A stretch of 64,000 bases of DNA from Anaerosphaera aminiphila DSM 21120 (GTDB taxonomy: Bacteria > Bacillota > Clostridia > Tissierellales > Peptoniphilaceae), in contig NZ_FQXI01000001.1 of assembly GCF_900129925.1 (NCBI RefSeq), forward strand, positions 62,001 through 126,000, given 5' to 3'. Made by a program: the position numbers and the translations under genes. A model generated the notes under the pieces. That model made no database searches and had not been told where the DNA came from. It was given only the letters and a program-made list of their open reading frames with translations. Positions 18,295 through 28,148 of this stretch are shown one piece after another; within the stretch, counting starts at the first letter, position 1; each line of letters opens with the position of its first letter.

Positions 18295-18347
18295 AAATAG
18301 AGGTTCAAAAGTTAAATTTAAAACTAACTTTTGAACCTCTATTTTTT
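18295..18347. terminator. Bidirectional terminator, perfect 19-bp inverted repeat
   Basis: Bases 18296-18314 and 18325-18343 are perfect reverse complements with a ten-base loop, followed by TTTT on the plus strand and AAA/TTT on the other. It separates trpP from the convergent fumC. Confidence 0.88.
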
Positions 18348-18356
18348 AAAATATTT

Positions 18357-19721
18357 TTATACCATTTCGCTAGGTCTTATTAATTCATCAAATTCTTCAC
18401 TTGTAAGTAACTCAAGTTTAATTGCAGCTTCTTTTAAAGAACAGTTAAATTCATGTGCATATTTTGCAACTTTTGCAGAGTTATCATATCCAATCTTAGG
18501 ATTTAATGCTGTAACAAGCATTAGAGAATTAGATAAATTATATTCCATTTTTTCTATATTTGGCTCTATGCCACGCACACAATTATCATTAAATGAATTT
18601 ATAGAGTCAGTTAAAAGGGAAACGGAATTTAAAAAGTTATAAATTATAACAGGCATAAATACATTTAATTGAAAATTTCCTTGGGATGCTGCAAATCCAA
18701 TAGTAGTATCATTTCCCATTACTTGTACACATACCATTGTCATAGCTTCTGATTGTGTCGGATTTACTTTACCGGGCATAATAGAAGATCCAGGTTCATT
18801 GGCAGGTATGGTAATTTCTCCAAGACCACATCGAGGGCCACTAGCTAACCATCTAATATCATTTGCAATTTTCATTAAATTTGATGCAGTAGCCTTTAAA
18901 GCTCCATGTGAATACACTAAATAATCTTTACTTGTAAGAGCATGGAATTTATTTTTTTCTGAAACAAATTTATAGTTTAAATTTGCAGTTAGTATTTCAC
19001 ATACCTTGTCTCCAAAATTTAAAGGAGCATTTATACCAGTTCCTACAGCAGTTCCTCCTATTGCTAAATTTAATAGTCCCTTATTACTTTCAAGAATCAT
19101 ATCTTTATTTACTTCTAACATATTTTTCCAAGCACTAATTTCTTGTGAAAATTTTATAGGGGTAGCATCTTGCAAATGTGTTCTGCCAATTTTTATAATT
19201 GAACTATATTTTTTTTCTAACTCTTCAAAAGAGTTTATTAATTTATCTAAAGCGGGAATTAGCTTTTCACTTATTTCAATAACTGCAGCAATATGCATAG
19301 CAGTGGGGAAGGTATCATTTGAGCTTTGAGACATATTTACATCATCATTGGGATGCAATATTTTTTTTGAAGCAATTTCATTACCTCTATTTGCAATTAC
19401 TTCATTTACATTCATATTTGTTTGAGTTCCACTTCCAGTTTGAAAAACCTTTAACGGAAAATTATTATCAAGTTTATGAGAAGTTATTTCATCACAACAT
19501 TTTTCAATTAGAGAGGCTTTCTCCAAACTAATTTTTCCAAAGCTGTTATTTGCCTCAGCACACGCCTTCTTTAAATGAGCAAGGGCTCTAATTACTTCAA
19601 GAGGCATAATATCCTTTCCTATAATAAAATTTTCATGACTACGCTGTGTTTGAGCTCCCCAATATACGTCTAAGGGAACTTCAACTTCTCCCATTGAATC
19701 TTTTTCAATTCTAAATTTCAT
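18357..19721 (-). CDS. fumC: Class II fumarate hydratase
   Basis: About 454 residues of the fumarase/aspartase superfamily. The pattern GSGTQTNMNVNEVIANR, HPNDDVNMSQSSNDTFPTAM and the signature GSSIMPGKVNPTQSEA are FumC-like, not AspA-like (compare the upstream gene). It interconverts fumarate and malate. I choose the ATG at 19721, giving MKFRIEKDSMGEVEVP as in other fumarases; a second ATG at 19733 is possible because the aspA stop overlaps both. Directly behind aspA, it extends the aspartate-to-fumarate step to malate. The oxygen-stable class II enzyme is notable in an otherwise anaerobic gene set. Confidence 0.95.
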   Translation of the reverse strand: MKFRIEKDSMGEVEVPLDVYWGAQTQRSHENFIIGKDIMPLEVIRALAHLKKACAEANNSFGKISLEKASLIEKCCDEITSHKLDNNFPLKVFQTGSGTQTNMNVNEVIANRGNEIASKKILHPNDDVNMSQSSNDTFPTAMHIAAVIEISEKLIPALDKLINSFEELEKKYSSIIKIGRTHLQDATPIKFSQEISAWKNMLEVNKDMILESNKGLLNLAIGGTAVGTGINAPLNFGDKVCEILTANLNYKFVSEKNKFHALTSKDYLVYSHGALKATASNLMKIANDIRWLASGPRCGLGEITIPANEPGSSIMPGKVNPTQSEAMTMVCVQVMGNDTTIGFAASQGNFQLNVFMPVIIYNFLNSVSLLTDSINSFNDNCVRGIEPNIEKMEYNLSNSLMLVTALNPKIGYDNSAKVAKYAHEFNCSLKEAAIKLELLTSEEFDELIRPSEMV

Positions 19722-19725
19722 ATTA

Positions 19726-21141
19726 TCACCCATTATTTTTTCCTATAATTCCAGGTTTTAGCATTTTATACGGATCTAAGATTTCATCAAGCTCATCTTC
19801 TGGGATTAAGTTATCTCTTAAAATTAATTCTTTTATAGATTTTCCTGTTACAAGTGCTTCTTTAGCTATTTTAGCAGCTACATCATATCCTACATATGGG
19901 TTAATTGCAGTAATCATTCCAATAGAATGATCCACTAGTCGTCTGCTTTCTTCTCTATTTGCAACTATGCCAACAATGCAATTGTCAATAAAGGTTGTGA
20001 TGGCATTTGTTAAAGTATTTAAAGATTCAAATAAATTGTGAAATAAAATTGGCTCAAATGCATTTAACTCTAATTGACCTGCTTCAGCAGCCATTGTTAT
20101 AGTAACATCATTTCCAATTATATTAAAAGCTACTTGATTTACTACTTCCGGTATAACTGGATTAACTTTCCCTGGCATAATAGATGAGCCATTTTGTCTA
20201 GGTGGTAAATTAATTTCACCAAATCCAGTTCTCGGACCTGAATTCATAAGTCGTAAATCATTACTCATTTTAGATAAACTAACAGCGCAAGATTTTATAA
20301 CGCCTGATACCATGACATAAGAGTCTAAGTTTTGAGTACTGTCAATTAAATCATCTGCCTGTACTACGTCTAAACCACTTATTTTACTTAAATTAGGTAC
20401 AACTTTATTCACATAATCTATATCAGCATTTATTCCTGTTCCTATAGCTGTACCACCAAGATTTAAAACTTTAATTTCATTTAAAGCATTTTTAAATCTT
20501 GTTATATCTCTTTTAATTGCACTGCTATAAGCGTGGAATTCTTGACCTAATGTGATTGGAACTGCATCTTCAAGTTGAGTTCGTCCCATTTTTATTACAT
20601 CAGAAAATTCTTCTGCTTTGTCAGATAGTGCCTTGTCTAAATCTTCAAGTTTTTTAATAGCTTTTATGATAAGTTTTAATACTGTAATTTTGCCACAGGA
20701 TGGATAAACATCATTAGTTGACTGTCCCATATTAACATGGTCATTGGGATTTACTATTTTATAGTTTCCCTTTTCTTCTCCTAAGTACTCTAAGGCAATA
20801 TTTGCAATAACTTCATTTGCATTCATATTAGTAGATGTTCCGGCACCACCTTGTATTGGATCTACAATAAATTGATCATGAAATTTACCATTAATTATGT
20901 CATCACAAGCTTTTATAATCGCTTCTCCTATTGTAGAGTCCAATTCCTTAACTTCTACATTAGTTATAGCAGCAGCTTTTTTTATTTCTGCTATTGAATT
21001 AATTAAGTCACTACTTAATTTTTGACCAGTTATGTTAAAATTTTCTTTAGCTCGTAGCGATTGTACGCCATAATATGCTTCTTTTGGAACTTTTTTTTCT
21101 CCTATTGAATCTTCTTCAACTCTGTACAATGTATTATCCAT
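19726..21141 (-). CDS. aspA: Aspartate ammonia-lyase
   Basis: 471 residues. AspA features: GGAGTSTNMNANEVIAN, NPNDHVNMGQSTNDVYPS, LGGTAIGTGINAD and the superfamily signature GSSIMPGKVNPVIPEV. It deaminates aspartate to fumarate and ammonia. The ATG at 21141 has a GGAGGT site; the frame extends further but without a ribosome binding site. It overlaps fumC and is divergent from a LysR gene with which it shares a promoter region, so aspartate-responsive control is a reasonable inference. Confidence 0.95.
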   Translation of the reverse strand: MDNTLYRVEEDSIGEKKVPKEAYYGVQSLRAKENFNITGQKLSSDLINSIAEIKKAAAITNVEVKELDSTIGEAIIKACDDIINGKFHDQFIVDPIQGGAGTSTNMNANEVIANIALEYLGEEKGNYKIVNPNDHVNMGQSTNDVYPSCGKITVLKLIIKAIKKLEDLDKALSDKAEEFSDVIKMGRTQLEDAVPITLGQEFHAYSSAIKRDITRFKNALNEIKVLNLGGTAIGTGINADIDYVNKVVPNLSKISGLDVVQADDLIDSTQNLDSYVMVSGVIKSCAVSLSKMSNDLRLMNSGPRTGFGEINLPPRQNGSSIMPGKVNPVIPEVVNQVAFNIIGNDVTITMAAEAGQLELNAFEPILFHNLFESLNTLTNAITTFIDNCIVGIVANREESRRLVDHSIGMITAINPYVGYDVAAKIAKEALVTGKSIKELILRDNLIPEDELDEILDPYKMLKPGIIGKNNG

Positions 21142-21187
21142 AATAAACCTCCATAAAACCACAAAATTAGAATAACCTCTTGATATA

Positions 21188-21216
21188 ATTATAATTTTAC
21201 ACTATTATATAATCAA
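21188..21216 (-). promoter_or_regulatory. aspA-fumC promoter, overlapping the lysR promoter
   Basis: On the minus strand TTGATT (21216-21211) and TATAAT (21193-21188) are 17 bases apart. This element interlocks with the plus-strand lysR promoter at 21197-21225, so RNA polymerase cannot occupy both. TTGAT at 21180-21184 and ATCAA at 21212-21216 form an interrupted inverted repeat that could be a regulator site. Confidence 0.65.
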
Positions 21217-21225
21217 ATATATAAT
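21197..21225 (+). promoter_or_regulatory. lysR-type gene promoter
   Basis: TTACAC (21197-21202) and TATAAT (21220-21225) are separated by 17 bases. It faces and overlaps the aspA promoter, the usual arrangement for a LysR regulator that represses itself while activating its divergent target. Confidence 0.6.
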
Positions 21226-21255
21226 AAGATATAAAACTATAGACAGGGGTATATA

Positions 21256-22200
21256 ATGTTCAAAGGTATTGATTATGTTTACGAAGTTTATTTAGAGAGA
21301 AGTTTTTCAAAGGCGGCTAAGAATTTATTTATTTCACAGCCTTCTTTAAGTGCGGCAATTAAAAAAATTGAATTAGAAGTTGGATTTGAAATTTTTGACA
21401 GAACTACAAAGCCCATTGGTTTAACTGAATTTGGATTAGAGTATATAAAGTCTTTAGAAAAGATTATTGAAATAGAAGAAAACTTTAACAATTATTTAAA
21501 TGATTTAAGTGACTTAAAAGCAGGTAACATTTCCATAGGTGGAACAAATTTATTCACTTCTTATATTTTACCTCCAATTATATCGGAATTTTCAAAAAAA
21601 TATCCCAACATTAAATTAAATATTGTTGAAACAAATACATCTAGTTTGGAAAAAAACTTATATAGTGGAACTTTAGACTTAGTTATTGATAACTATGACT
21701 TTGACAGTTCTGTATATGAGAGAAAATTTTATTCAAAGGACAATATAATGTTGGCTGTTCCAGCTAAGTTTTTATCAAATAAAAATGCCACGGACTATGT
21801 TGTTTCATATGAAGATATAATAAACGGAAAATATTTAGATGAATCTGTAAAGACACTTCCTCTTGAAATATTTAAAGAAGATCCCTTTCTCTTTCTAAAA
21901 GAAGGCAATGACACTAGAATCAGGGCTGAAAAAATTTGTATTAGGGAAAATGTAAAACCTAATATTTTATTAGAATTAGATCAGCAAATTACAGCTTTTA
22001 ATCTTACGTGTTTTGGAATGGGCATATCATTTGTAAGTGACATTTTATTAAAGAATGTTGGAATTAATGAAGATATATGTATATATAAATTGGAGTCAAT
22101 GGACTCAGCTAGAGAAGTTTCTTTTTACTATAAAAAATATAAGTATTTAAAAAAGGCAACTCAGGAATTTATAAAAATATCAGAGTCAATAAAAAATTAA
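21256..22200 (+). CDS. LysR family transcriptional regulator
   Basis: 314 residues, typical LTTR length. The N-terminal winged HTH (VYLERSFSKAAKNLFISQPSLSAAIKKIE, roughly residues 10-38) is followed by a dimerisation helix and a periplasmic-binding-like effector domain beginning ISIGGTNLFTSYILPPIISEF. Divergent from aspA-fumC with overlapping promoters, so these two genes are the likely target and a C4-dicarboxylate or aspartate the likely effector; both are inference. An AGGGGT site precedes the ATG. miaB follows with its own promoter. Confidence 0.9.
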   Translation: MFKGIDYVYEVYLERSFSKAAKNLFISQPSLSAAIKKIELEVGFEIFDRTTKPIGLTEFGLEYIKSLEKIIEIEENFNNYLNDLSDLKAGNISIGGTNLFTSYILPPIISEFSKKYPNIKLNIVETNTSSLEKNLYSGTLDLVIDNYDFDSSVYERKFYSKDNIMLAVPAKFLSNKNATDYVVSYEDIINGKYLDESVKTLPLEIFKEDPFLFLKEGNDTRIRAEKICIRENVKPNILLELDQQITAFNLTCFGMGISFVSDILLKNVGINEDICIYKLESMDSAREVSFYYKKYKYLKKATQEFIKISESIKN

Positions 22201-22238
22201 TGACTATTTAGATGTTGTTTAAAATATGCTTATAGCTG

Positions 22239-22247
22239 TGATATAAT
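22239..22247 (+). promoter_or_regulatory. Extended -10 promoter for miaB-mutS-mutL
   Basis: TG-A-TATAAT at 22239-22247, an extended -10 element, lies in the 70-base gap after the LysR gene. A -35 match is poor (TTAAAA at about 22219-22224). The miaB ATG follows 23 bases later. Confidence 0.5.
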
Positions 22248-22270
22248 AATTAATTGGTGATGATATTAAT

Positions 22271-23674
22271 ATGAAAGATAATATAGATTTATTAAATGAT
22301 TTTAACAAAAATATAAATGAATATATAACAGATGTAATGGAAAATTACTCTATAGGTAAAAATGCGAAGGTAATTACTCATGGTTGTCAAATGAATGAAC
22401 ACGACTCTGAAAAAATTGAATGGCTACTTGAAAAAATGGGATACACTTTGGTTGAAGATATTGAAGATAGCGATTTTGTTGTTTTAAACACATGCTCAAT
22501 TAGGCACTCAGCTGAAGATAAAGTCTATGGACAATTGGGTAATTTAAAACCCTTAAAAAAACGCAATCCAAAATTAAAAGTAGCCGTGTGCGGCTGTATG
22601 ATGCAGAGGAATGAATCACGTGAGTACGTTATTGACAACTTTAAAAATGTAGATATTATATTTGGTACAAATAATATTTGGAAACTTCCGGAATTAATAG
22701 TGAGAAACTATTCTACAAAAGAACTTGCTATTGATATAGAAGAAACTCAGGAAAAGTTTGATGATTATTTAGGAGCAAATAGACTATATTCCTATAAATC
22801 ATATGTGAATATAATGTATGGTTGCAATAATTTCTGCACATATTGCATAGTGCCATTTACTAGAGGTAGGGAAGATAGTAGAAATCCAGAGGATATATTG
22901 TTAGAAATTAAAAATTTAGCAAAAAATGGAACCAAGGAAATTACTTTACTAGGTCAAAATGTAAATTCCTATGGAAAAACTTTAAATCATCCAATAAGTT
23001 TTTCGGACCTGCTCTACAAAATTAATGATATTGATGGAATTGAAAGAATTAGATTTATGACATCTCATCCGAAAGACATATCTGATGAACTGATGTATGC
23101 TTTTAAAGATTTAGATAAACTATGTAATTTTTTACACCTTCCAATACAATCAGGATCTAGTAGAATTTTAAATTTAATGAATAGAAAATATACTAAGGAA
23201 GACTATTTAGAAAAAATATATAAAATTAGAAATATAAATCCGAATATAGCTATTAGCACTGATTTAATGATAGGATTTCCATCTGAAAGTGAAGAAGATT
23301 TCTTGGAGACAATAGACCTTGTTAAAAAGGTGGAATATGATACTGCCTTTACATTTATCTATTCAATTAGAGAGGGAACTATAGCTGGTAGATCTAAAGA
23401 ACAAGTACCTGACAAAGTAAAGCATGAAAGGTTTGAAAAATTGTTAGATGTCCTGTATCCAATTCAACTTAAAAAGAATAGCGAGTTTATAGGTAAAAAA
23501 TGTAAAGTTTTAGTAGATGACTTTAGTAAAAACAACAAAGATTATTTATCAGGAAGAACTGAAGAATTTAAATTAGTGAATTTTAAGGGAACTAAAGAAC
23601 AGATTGGCAATATAGTCGATGTAAATATTACAAGTGCCAATACTTTTTCATTAAAAGGTGAAATAATTGAATAA
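22271..23674 (+). CDS. miaB: tRNA-2-methylthio-N6-dimethylallyladenosine synthase
   Basis: 467 residues. The MTTase domain supplies three cysteines of one 4Fe-4S cluster (C39 in THGCQMNEHDSE, C75 in NTCSIRHSA, C109 in CGCM), and the radical SAM cluster motif is CNNFCTYC (C185, C189, C192). A C-terminal TRAM domain follows. It methylthiolates i6A37 in tRNAs reading UNN codons; the i6A is made by MiaA, encoded three genes downstream. It overlaps mutS by eight bases. The NTCSIR signature separates it from RimO, present elsewhere in the window. Confidence 0.97.
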   Translation: MKDNIDLLNDFNKNINEYITDVMENYSIGKNAKVITHGCQMNEHDSEKIEWLLEKMGYTLVEDIEDSDFVVLNTCSIRHSAEDKVYGQLGNLKPLKKRNPKLKVAVCGCMMQRNESREYVIDNFKNVDIIFGTNNIWKLPELIVRNYSTKELAIDIEETQEKFDDYLGANRLYSYKSYVNIMYGCNNFCTYCIVPFTRGREDSRNPEDILLEIKNLAKNGTKEITLLGQNVNSYGKTLNHPISFSDLLYKINDIDGIERIRFMTSHPKDISDELMYAFKDLDKLCNFLHLPIQSGSSRILNLMNRKYTKEDYLEKIYKIRNINPNIAISTDLMIGFPSESEEDFLETIDLVKKVEYDTAFTFIYSIREGTIAGRSKEQVPDKVKHERFEKLLDVLYPIQLKKNSEFIGKKCKVLVDDFSKNNKDYLSGRTEEFKLVNFKGTKEQIGNIVDVNITSANTFSLKGEIIE

Positions 23675-26297
23675 AAAAGATAATAACTTAACCCCAATGA
23701 TGGAACAGTATTTAAAAATAAAAGAAAATCACAAAGAGGAAATACTGTTCTTTAGGTTGGGAGATTTTTATGAAATGTTTCTTGACGATGCAGTTATTGC
23801 ATCTAGAGAACTAGATATTGCCTTGACAAAAAGAGCGGGGAATAGCGCAAACAGCTATCCAATGTGTGGCGTACCATATCACGTTGCAGACAGTTATATT
23901 TCAAAATTAATTAACAAGGGATATAAAGTTGCAATCTGCGATCAAATGGAAGATCCAGCTCTTGCTAAGGGACTCGTGAAGCGAGGAGTTACTAAAATAC
24001 TAACTCCCGGGACATTTACAGATACTAACTATTTGAAAAGAGATGAAAATAATTATTTATTATCAGCAATAATTAATAGAAATAATATTTATATTAGCTA
24101 TGCTGACTACAGTACAGGTGAAGTATATACAACTTTTAAAACTTTTTTTAATTTTGATGATTTAACTAACTTTTTTACTGATGAATGTTACAGAATAAAT
24201 CCCTCTGAAATATTAATAAATAAACAAGATGATAAAAAATTAAATGTATTTTTAACTTCATCACAATTTTATATTAATTATATTGAAGATATATTTGATG
24301 GTGTTGATTTATCTGTAGAAGAAGAAAGTTTTATAAACGAAAATATTTTTAAAGATTTATCTACATTAAAAAACGAAGGAAAAATTGACGATTATTCCTC
24401 TATTAATGTATTGCTTAAATATTTAATAAAGACTCAAAAAATGAGCTTAAATCACTTAAACAGTATAATTTACTATGAAGATAAAAACTTTTTAATTTTA
24501 GATGAGCACTGTAAAAAAAATTTAGAGCTAATTAAGGGGATAAATACTGATAATAGGTCTGAATCACTTTTGGAAATATTAGATAGTACAAAAACTGCTA
24601 TGGGTTCAAGAGAGCTAAAAAAATGGATAGAAGAGCCTCTAGTAAATAAAAAACAAATAGAAGAGAGATTTGACATTTTAGAAAGTTTTATTTCAGATTT
24701 AATGTTACTTGATAGTACGGGAACGCTGTTAAAACAAATTTATGATATCGAGAGACTAAGTGTTAAGATTTCCAATAAGAGTATAAATCCAAAGGAAATG
24801 GTTTCGCTTTCAAATTCTTTAGAATATATTGAAGACATTAAAGAGTTGTTTTCAAGGTCAGAAAATAAAATGATTAATAAATTATCTTATAATTTAAATT
24901 CACTTGAGCAAATAAGAAGTGAAATTAATACAATTATAGTTGATGACCCACCTGTTATTATTGATGATAATAGATTTATTAAACATGGTTATTCTGAAGA
25001 ACTGGATGAGCTTTTTGAAGCTAGTGAAAAGGGTAAACAGTGGATATTAGATTTAGAGGAAAGAGAAAAAAATAGAACAGGTATAAAAAAATTAAGAGTA
25101 AAGTACAATAAAATTTTAGGATATTTTATTGAAGTTACAAAGGCAAATATTGAACAAGTTCCATCTGACTATATTAGAAAACAAACTCTAGTAGGTTCAG
25201 AAAGATATTTTTCTATTGAATTAAAGGAAATGGAATCAAGGTTACTTGGTTCAAAGGATGAAGCTTTAAAACTCCAAATGAAAATATTTAATAGTTTAAA
25301 GGCATTTTTATTAAGTAACTTATTTTCTATTCAAAAAACGGCTAAAGAAATTGCTAAAATTGACGTTTTAGTATCTCTATCTATTGTGGCTAAAAATAAT
25401 AACTATGTTAGGCCAACTTTAAATACAGAAGGTGTCATATCTATTAAAGATGGACGACATCCAATAGTTGAATCAAAGTTCACAGAAGAACTATTCGTTC
25501 CAAATGATACTTGTATGGATATGGACAAAAATCTAATTCATGTGATTACAGGGCCGAATATGGCAGGTAAATCTACTTACATGAGACAAGTTGCCATAAT
25601 AATTATAATGGCTCAAATGGGGTCTTTTGTGCCTTGTAAAAGCGCAAATATTTCTATAGTGGACCGTATTTTTACTAGAATAGGAGCATCAGATAACTTA
25701 GCCAGAGGCGACAGTACATTCATGGTCGAAATGAAAGAAGTTTCAAATATTATAAAAAATGCAACTAAAGACTCTTTTTTAATACTTGATGAAGTGGGTA
25801 GGGGAACGAGTACTTATGATGGACTGTCAATTGCCTGGTCTATTATTGAGTACATTGCAACTGCAGTAAAAGCCAAAACTCTATTTGCAACACACTATCA
25901 TGAACTAGTCAATTTAAGTGAAAAATATGACAATGTTACAAATTTAACTATTGCTGTAGAAAAAAAAGAAGATTCAATTGTATTTTTGAGAAAAATTATA
26001 GAAGGATTTAGCAATAACTCCTACGGAATTGAAGTGGCAAAACTTGCAGGCGTTAATGAATATATTGTTAATCGAGCAAATGAATTACTAACTGATATGC
26101 AAAATGAAGAAGAAATGAAAATAAATAAAAATGTATTAAATAATAAAACCTATAAAGTTGAACAAAAAAGCATATTTGACGTTAAAAAAGACGATTTTAT
26201 AAAAGATGTCAATGCTATAAATGTAAATGAAATATCTCCTATTCAAGCTTTAAATTTGCTTGACCAAATAATAAAGAAATCAAAGGATTTAATATGA
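23667..26297 (+). CDS. mutS: DNA mismatch repair protein MutS
   Basis: 876 residues, full length. The N-terminal mismatch-binding domain has the Phe-x-Glu motif (FFRLGDFYEMFLDDA), followed by connector, lever and clamp domains, and an ABC-type ATPase with Walker A GPNMAGKS at 629-636, Walker B LILDEVGRGTSTYDG and the HTH near the C terminus. It recognises mismatches and recruits MutL. TTG start at 23667, eight bases inside miaB, chosen because AGGTGA lies six bases before it. It overlaps mutL by four bases. Confidence 0.97.
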   Translation: MNKKDNNLTPMMEQYLKIKENHKEEILFFRLGDFYEMFLDDAVIASRELDIALTKRAGNSANSYPMCGVPYHVADSYISKLINKGYKVAICDQMEDPALAKGLVKRGVTKILTPGTFTDTNYLKRDENNYLLSAIINRNNIYISYADYSTGEVYTTFKTFFNFDDLTNFFTDECYRINPSEILINKQDDKKLNVFLTSSQFYINYIEDIFDGVDLSVEEESFINENIFKDLSTLKNEGKIDDYSSINVLLKYLIKTQKMSLNHLNSIIYYEDKNFLILDEHCKKNLELIKGINTDNRSESLLEILDSTKTAMGSRELKKWIEEPLVNKKQIEERFDILESFISDLMLLDSTGTLLKQIYDIERLSVKISNKSINPKEMVSLSNSLEYIEDIKELFSRSENKMINKLSYNLNSLEQIRSEINTIIVDDPPVIIDDNRFIKHGYSEELDELFEASEKGKQWILDLEEREKNRTGIKKLRVKYNKILGYFIEVTKANIEQVPSDYIRKQTLVGSERYFSIELKEMESRLLGSKDEALKLQMKIFNSLKAFLLSNLFSIQKTAKEIAKIDVLVSLSIVAKNNNYVRPTLNTEGVISIKDGRHPIVESKFTEELFVPNDTCMDMDKNLIHVITGPNMAGKSTYMRQVAIIIIMAQMGSFVPCKSANISIVDRIFTRIGASDNLARGDSTFMVEMKEVSNIIKNATKDSFLILDEVGRGTSTYDGLSIAWSIIEYIATAVKAKTLFATHYHELVNLSEKYDNVTNLTIAVEKKEDSIVFLRKIIEGFSNNSYGIEVAKLAGVNEYIVNRANELLTDMQNEEEMKINKNVLNNKTYKVEQKSIFDVKKDDFIKDVNAINVNEISPIQALNLLDQIIKKSKDLI

Positions 26298-28144
26298 GTA
26301 TAATAGTTTTAGATGAAGCTACGGTTTCAAAAATAGCTGCAGGAGAAATAATTGAAAATCCTGCATCAATAGTAAAAGAATTAATAGAAAATTCAATAGA
26401 TGCAAATTCTAAAAATATAATTGTAGAAATAAAGGGAAGTATTGGCGATTTTATCAGAATTACTGACGATGGAGATGGCATGGATGAAAGTGATTTAAAC
26501 CTTGCCTTCTTACGTCATGCAACATCTAAATTAAGAACTGTTGAAGATTTGAACAATATCGTATCATTAGGATTTAGAGGAGAAGCACTAGCTAGTATAT
26601 CTCATATTTCAAAATTGGAAGTGCTTACTAAAACAGAAGATTCTCTAACTGGATTAAGAGCTGAAATATCCAATGGAAAGATTGATAAATTAAACAATGT
26701 AGGTTTGCCGAAAGGCACTACATTTTTTGTTAGAGATGTATTTTTTAATACTCCTGTTAGAAAAAAATATTTAAAAAATGACAACGTTGAATTTAATTAC
26801 ATCTATGAAGTCGTTCAAAAAATTTCTCTTGGCAATCCTGATATTTCCATTAAATTAATAAGAGACAATAAAGTTATAATGAATACCAATTCAGAGGCAA
26901 ATATTAAAAATAGAATTTTTTCAATTTTAGGCAGAGATATAGCAAGTAATTTACTGAACAATACATTTAATTCTGAATCTTATAAAATAAATATTTATTT
27001 TTCTAACAACAAACTCTACAGATCTAACAGAATGCATCAATACATCTATATAAATGGCAGATATGTAAAAAATTTAGAAATATCAAAAATAATTGAAAAA
27101 TATTACTATTCTCTAATTCCATTAAATAGATACCCTGTATTTTTATTGTATTTAGATATTGACCCTATATTAGTAGATGTAAACATTCATCCTAAAAAAC
27201 ATGAAGTAAAACTATCTAAGGATAACAATGTACTTGCAATTATTGGAGAAACTGTAGAGGAAGTACTTTACCCTAATAGGAGAATACCAGACCCGATTGA
27301 AAGTTATAAGGAGAATAAAACAGAAGAAAAATCAGTATTTGAAATATTTAATGACAACTTAATTAATTCAAATAAAAGTGAGATAGTTCAAGATAATTTT
27401 ATTAAAAATAATGTAAATGCAATAGAAGATACAGAAGATTTTCAAAGTAAGAATGTAAAAATCTCTGAATATGAAGTATTAAAAGATGAATCAGAAGATT
27501 ATAATGCTAATGCTGAAAGCGAAAATATTTTTGAGGGAAATAAGTTTTCAAAAATAGACAATTCTATCTTAGATGCTAAAATAGTTGGAATATTATTTAA
27601 AACATTTATTATACTTGAAAACACTGCTTTGGAAAAAATATATTTAGTAGATCAACATGCAGCGCACGAAAGAATAATGTATGAAAAATATAAGAGACAA
27701 TACGAATCATCAAGTGTATTAAAACAAATTTTATTAAAGCCGGAAGTAATTAGTTTAAGCCCTGAAGAAATGTCCAAGGTGCAAAATAATTTAACTCAAT
27801 TTCAAAATTTAGGTTTTGAGATTGAAGAATTTGGCGATAATACACTTATTTTAAGAGAAATTCCTATGGTTTTTGGCGAAGGTTCATATACTAATTTTAT
27901 TTATGATGCAATATCTTCTCTTGATAGAAATATTAAATCAAGTTATGAAGTCGACCCATATAAAATAATGAAAAAAGCTTGTAAGTCAGCTGTTAAAGCA
28001 GGTGACAGACTATCTAATATAGAAGTAGACTATCTGTTAAAAGACTTAATTAACTGTGATAATCCTTACACTTGTCCCCATGGGAGACCTACAATTATTG
28101 AGGTTAAAAAATATGATATTGAAAAGTTATTTTTAAGGGAGTGA
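26294..28144 (+). CDS. mutL: DNA mismatch repair endonuclease MutL
   Basis: 616 residues. The GHKL ATPase N-terminal part is clear (AAGEIIENPASIVKELIENSIDA, then DDGDGM and GFRGEALASIS), followed by a low-complexity acidic linker (about 340-430) and a C-terminal dimerisation domain containing DQHAAHERIMYE, the metal-binding endonuclease motif of MutL proteins from bacteria without MutH, and CPHGRPT near the end. It nicks the nascent strand after MutS activation. It starts in the mutS stop (ATGA). Confidence 0.97.
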   Translation: MSIIVLDEATVSKIAAGEIIENPASIVKELIENSIDANSKNIIVEIKGSIGDFIRITDDGDGMDESDLNLAFLRHATSKLRTVEDLNNIVSLGFRGEALASISHISKLEVLTKTEDSLTGLRAEISNGKIDKLNNVGLPKGTTFFVRDVFFNTPVRKKYLKNDNVEFNYIYEVVQKISLGNPDISIKLIRDNKVIMNTNSEANIKNRIFSILGRDIASNLLNNTFNSESYKINIYFSNNKLYRSNRMHQYIYINGRYVKNLEISKIIEKYYYSLIPLNRYPVFLLYLDIDPILVDVNIHPKKHEVKLSKDNNVLAIIGETVEEVLYPNRRIPDPIESYKENKTEEKSVFEIFNDNLINSNKSEIVQDNFIKNNVNAIEDTEDFQSKNVKISEYEVLKDESEDYNANAESENIFEGNKFSKIDNSILDAKIVGILFKTFIILENTALEKIYLVDQHAAHERIMYEKYKRQYESSSVLKQILLKPEVISLSPEEMSKVQNNLTQFQNLGFEIEEFGDNTLILREIPMVFGEGSYTNFIYDAISSLDRNIKSSYEVDPYKIMKKACKSAVKAGDRLSNIEVDYLLKDLINCDNPYTCPHGRPTIIEVKKYDIEKLFLRE

Positions 28145-28148
28145 TAGA

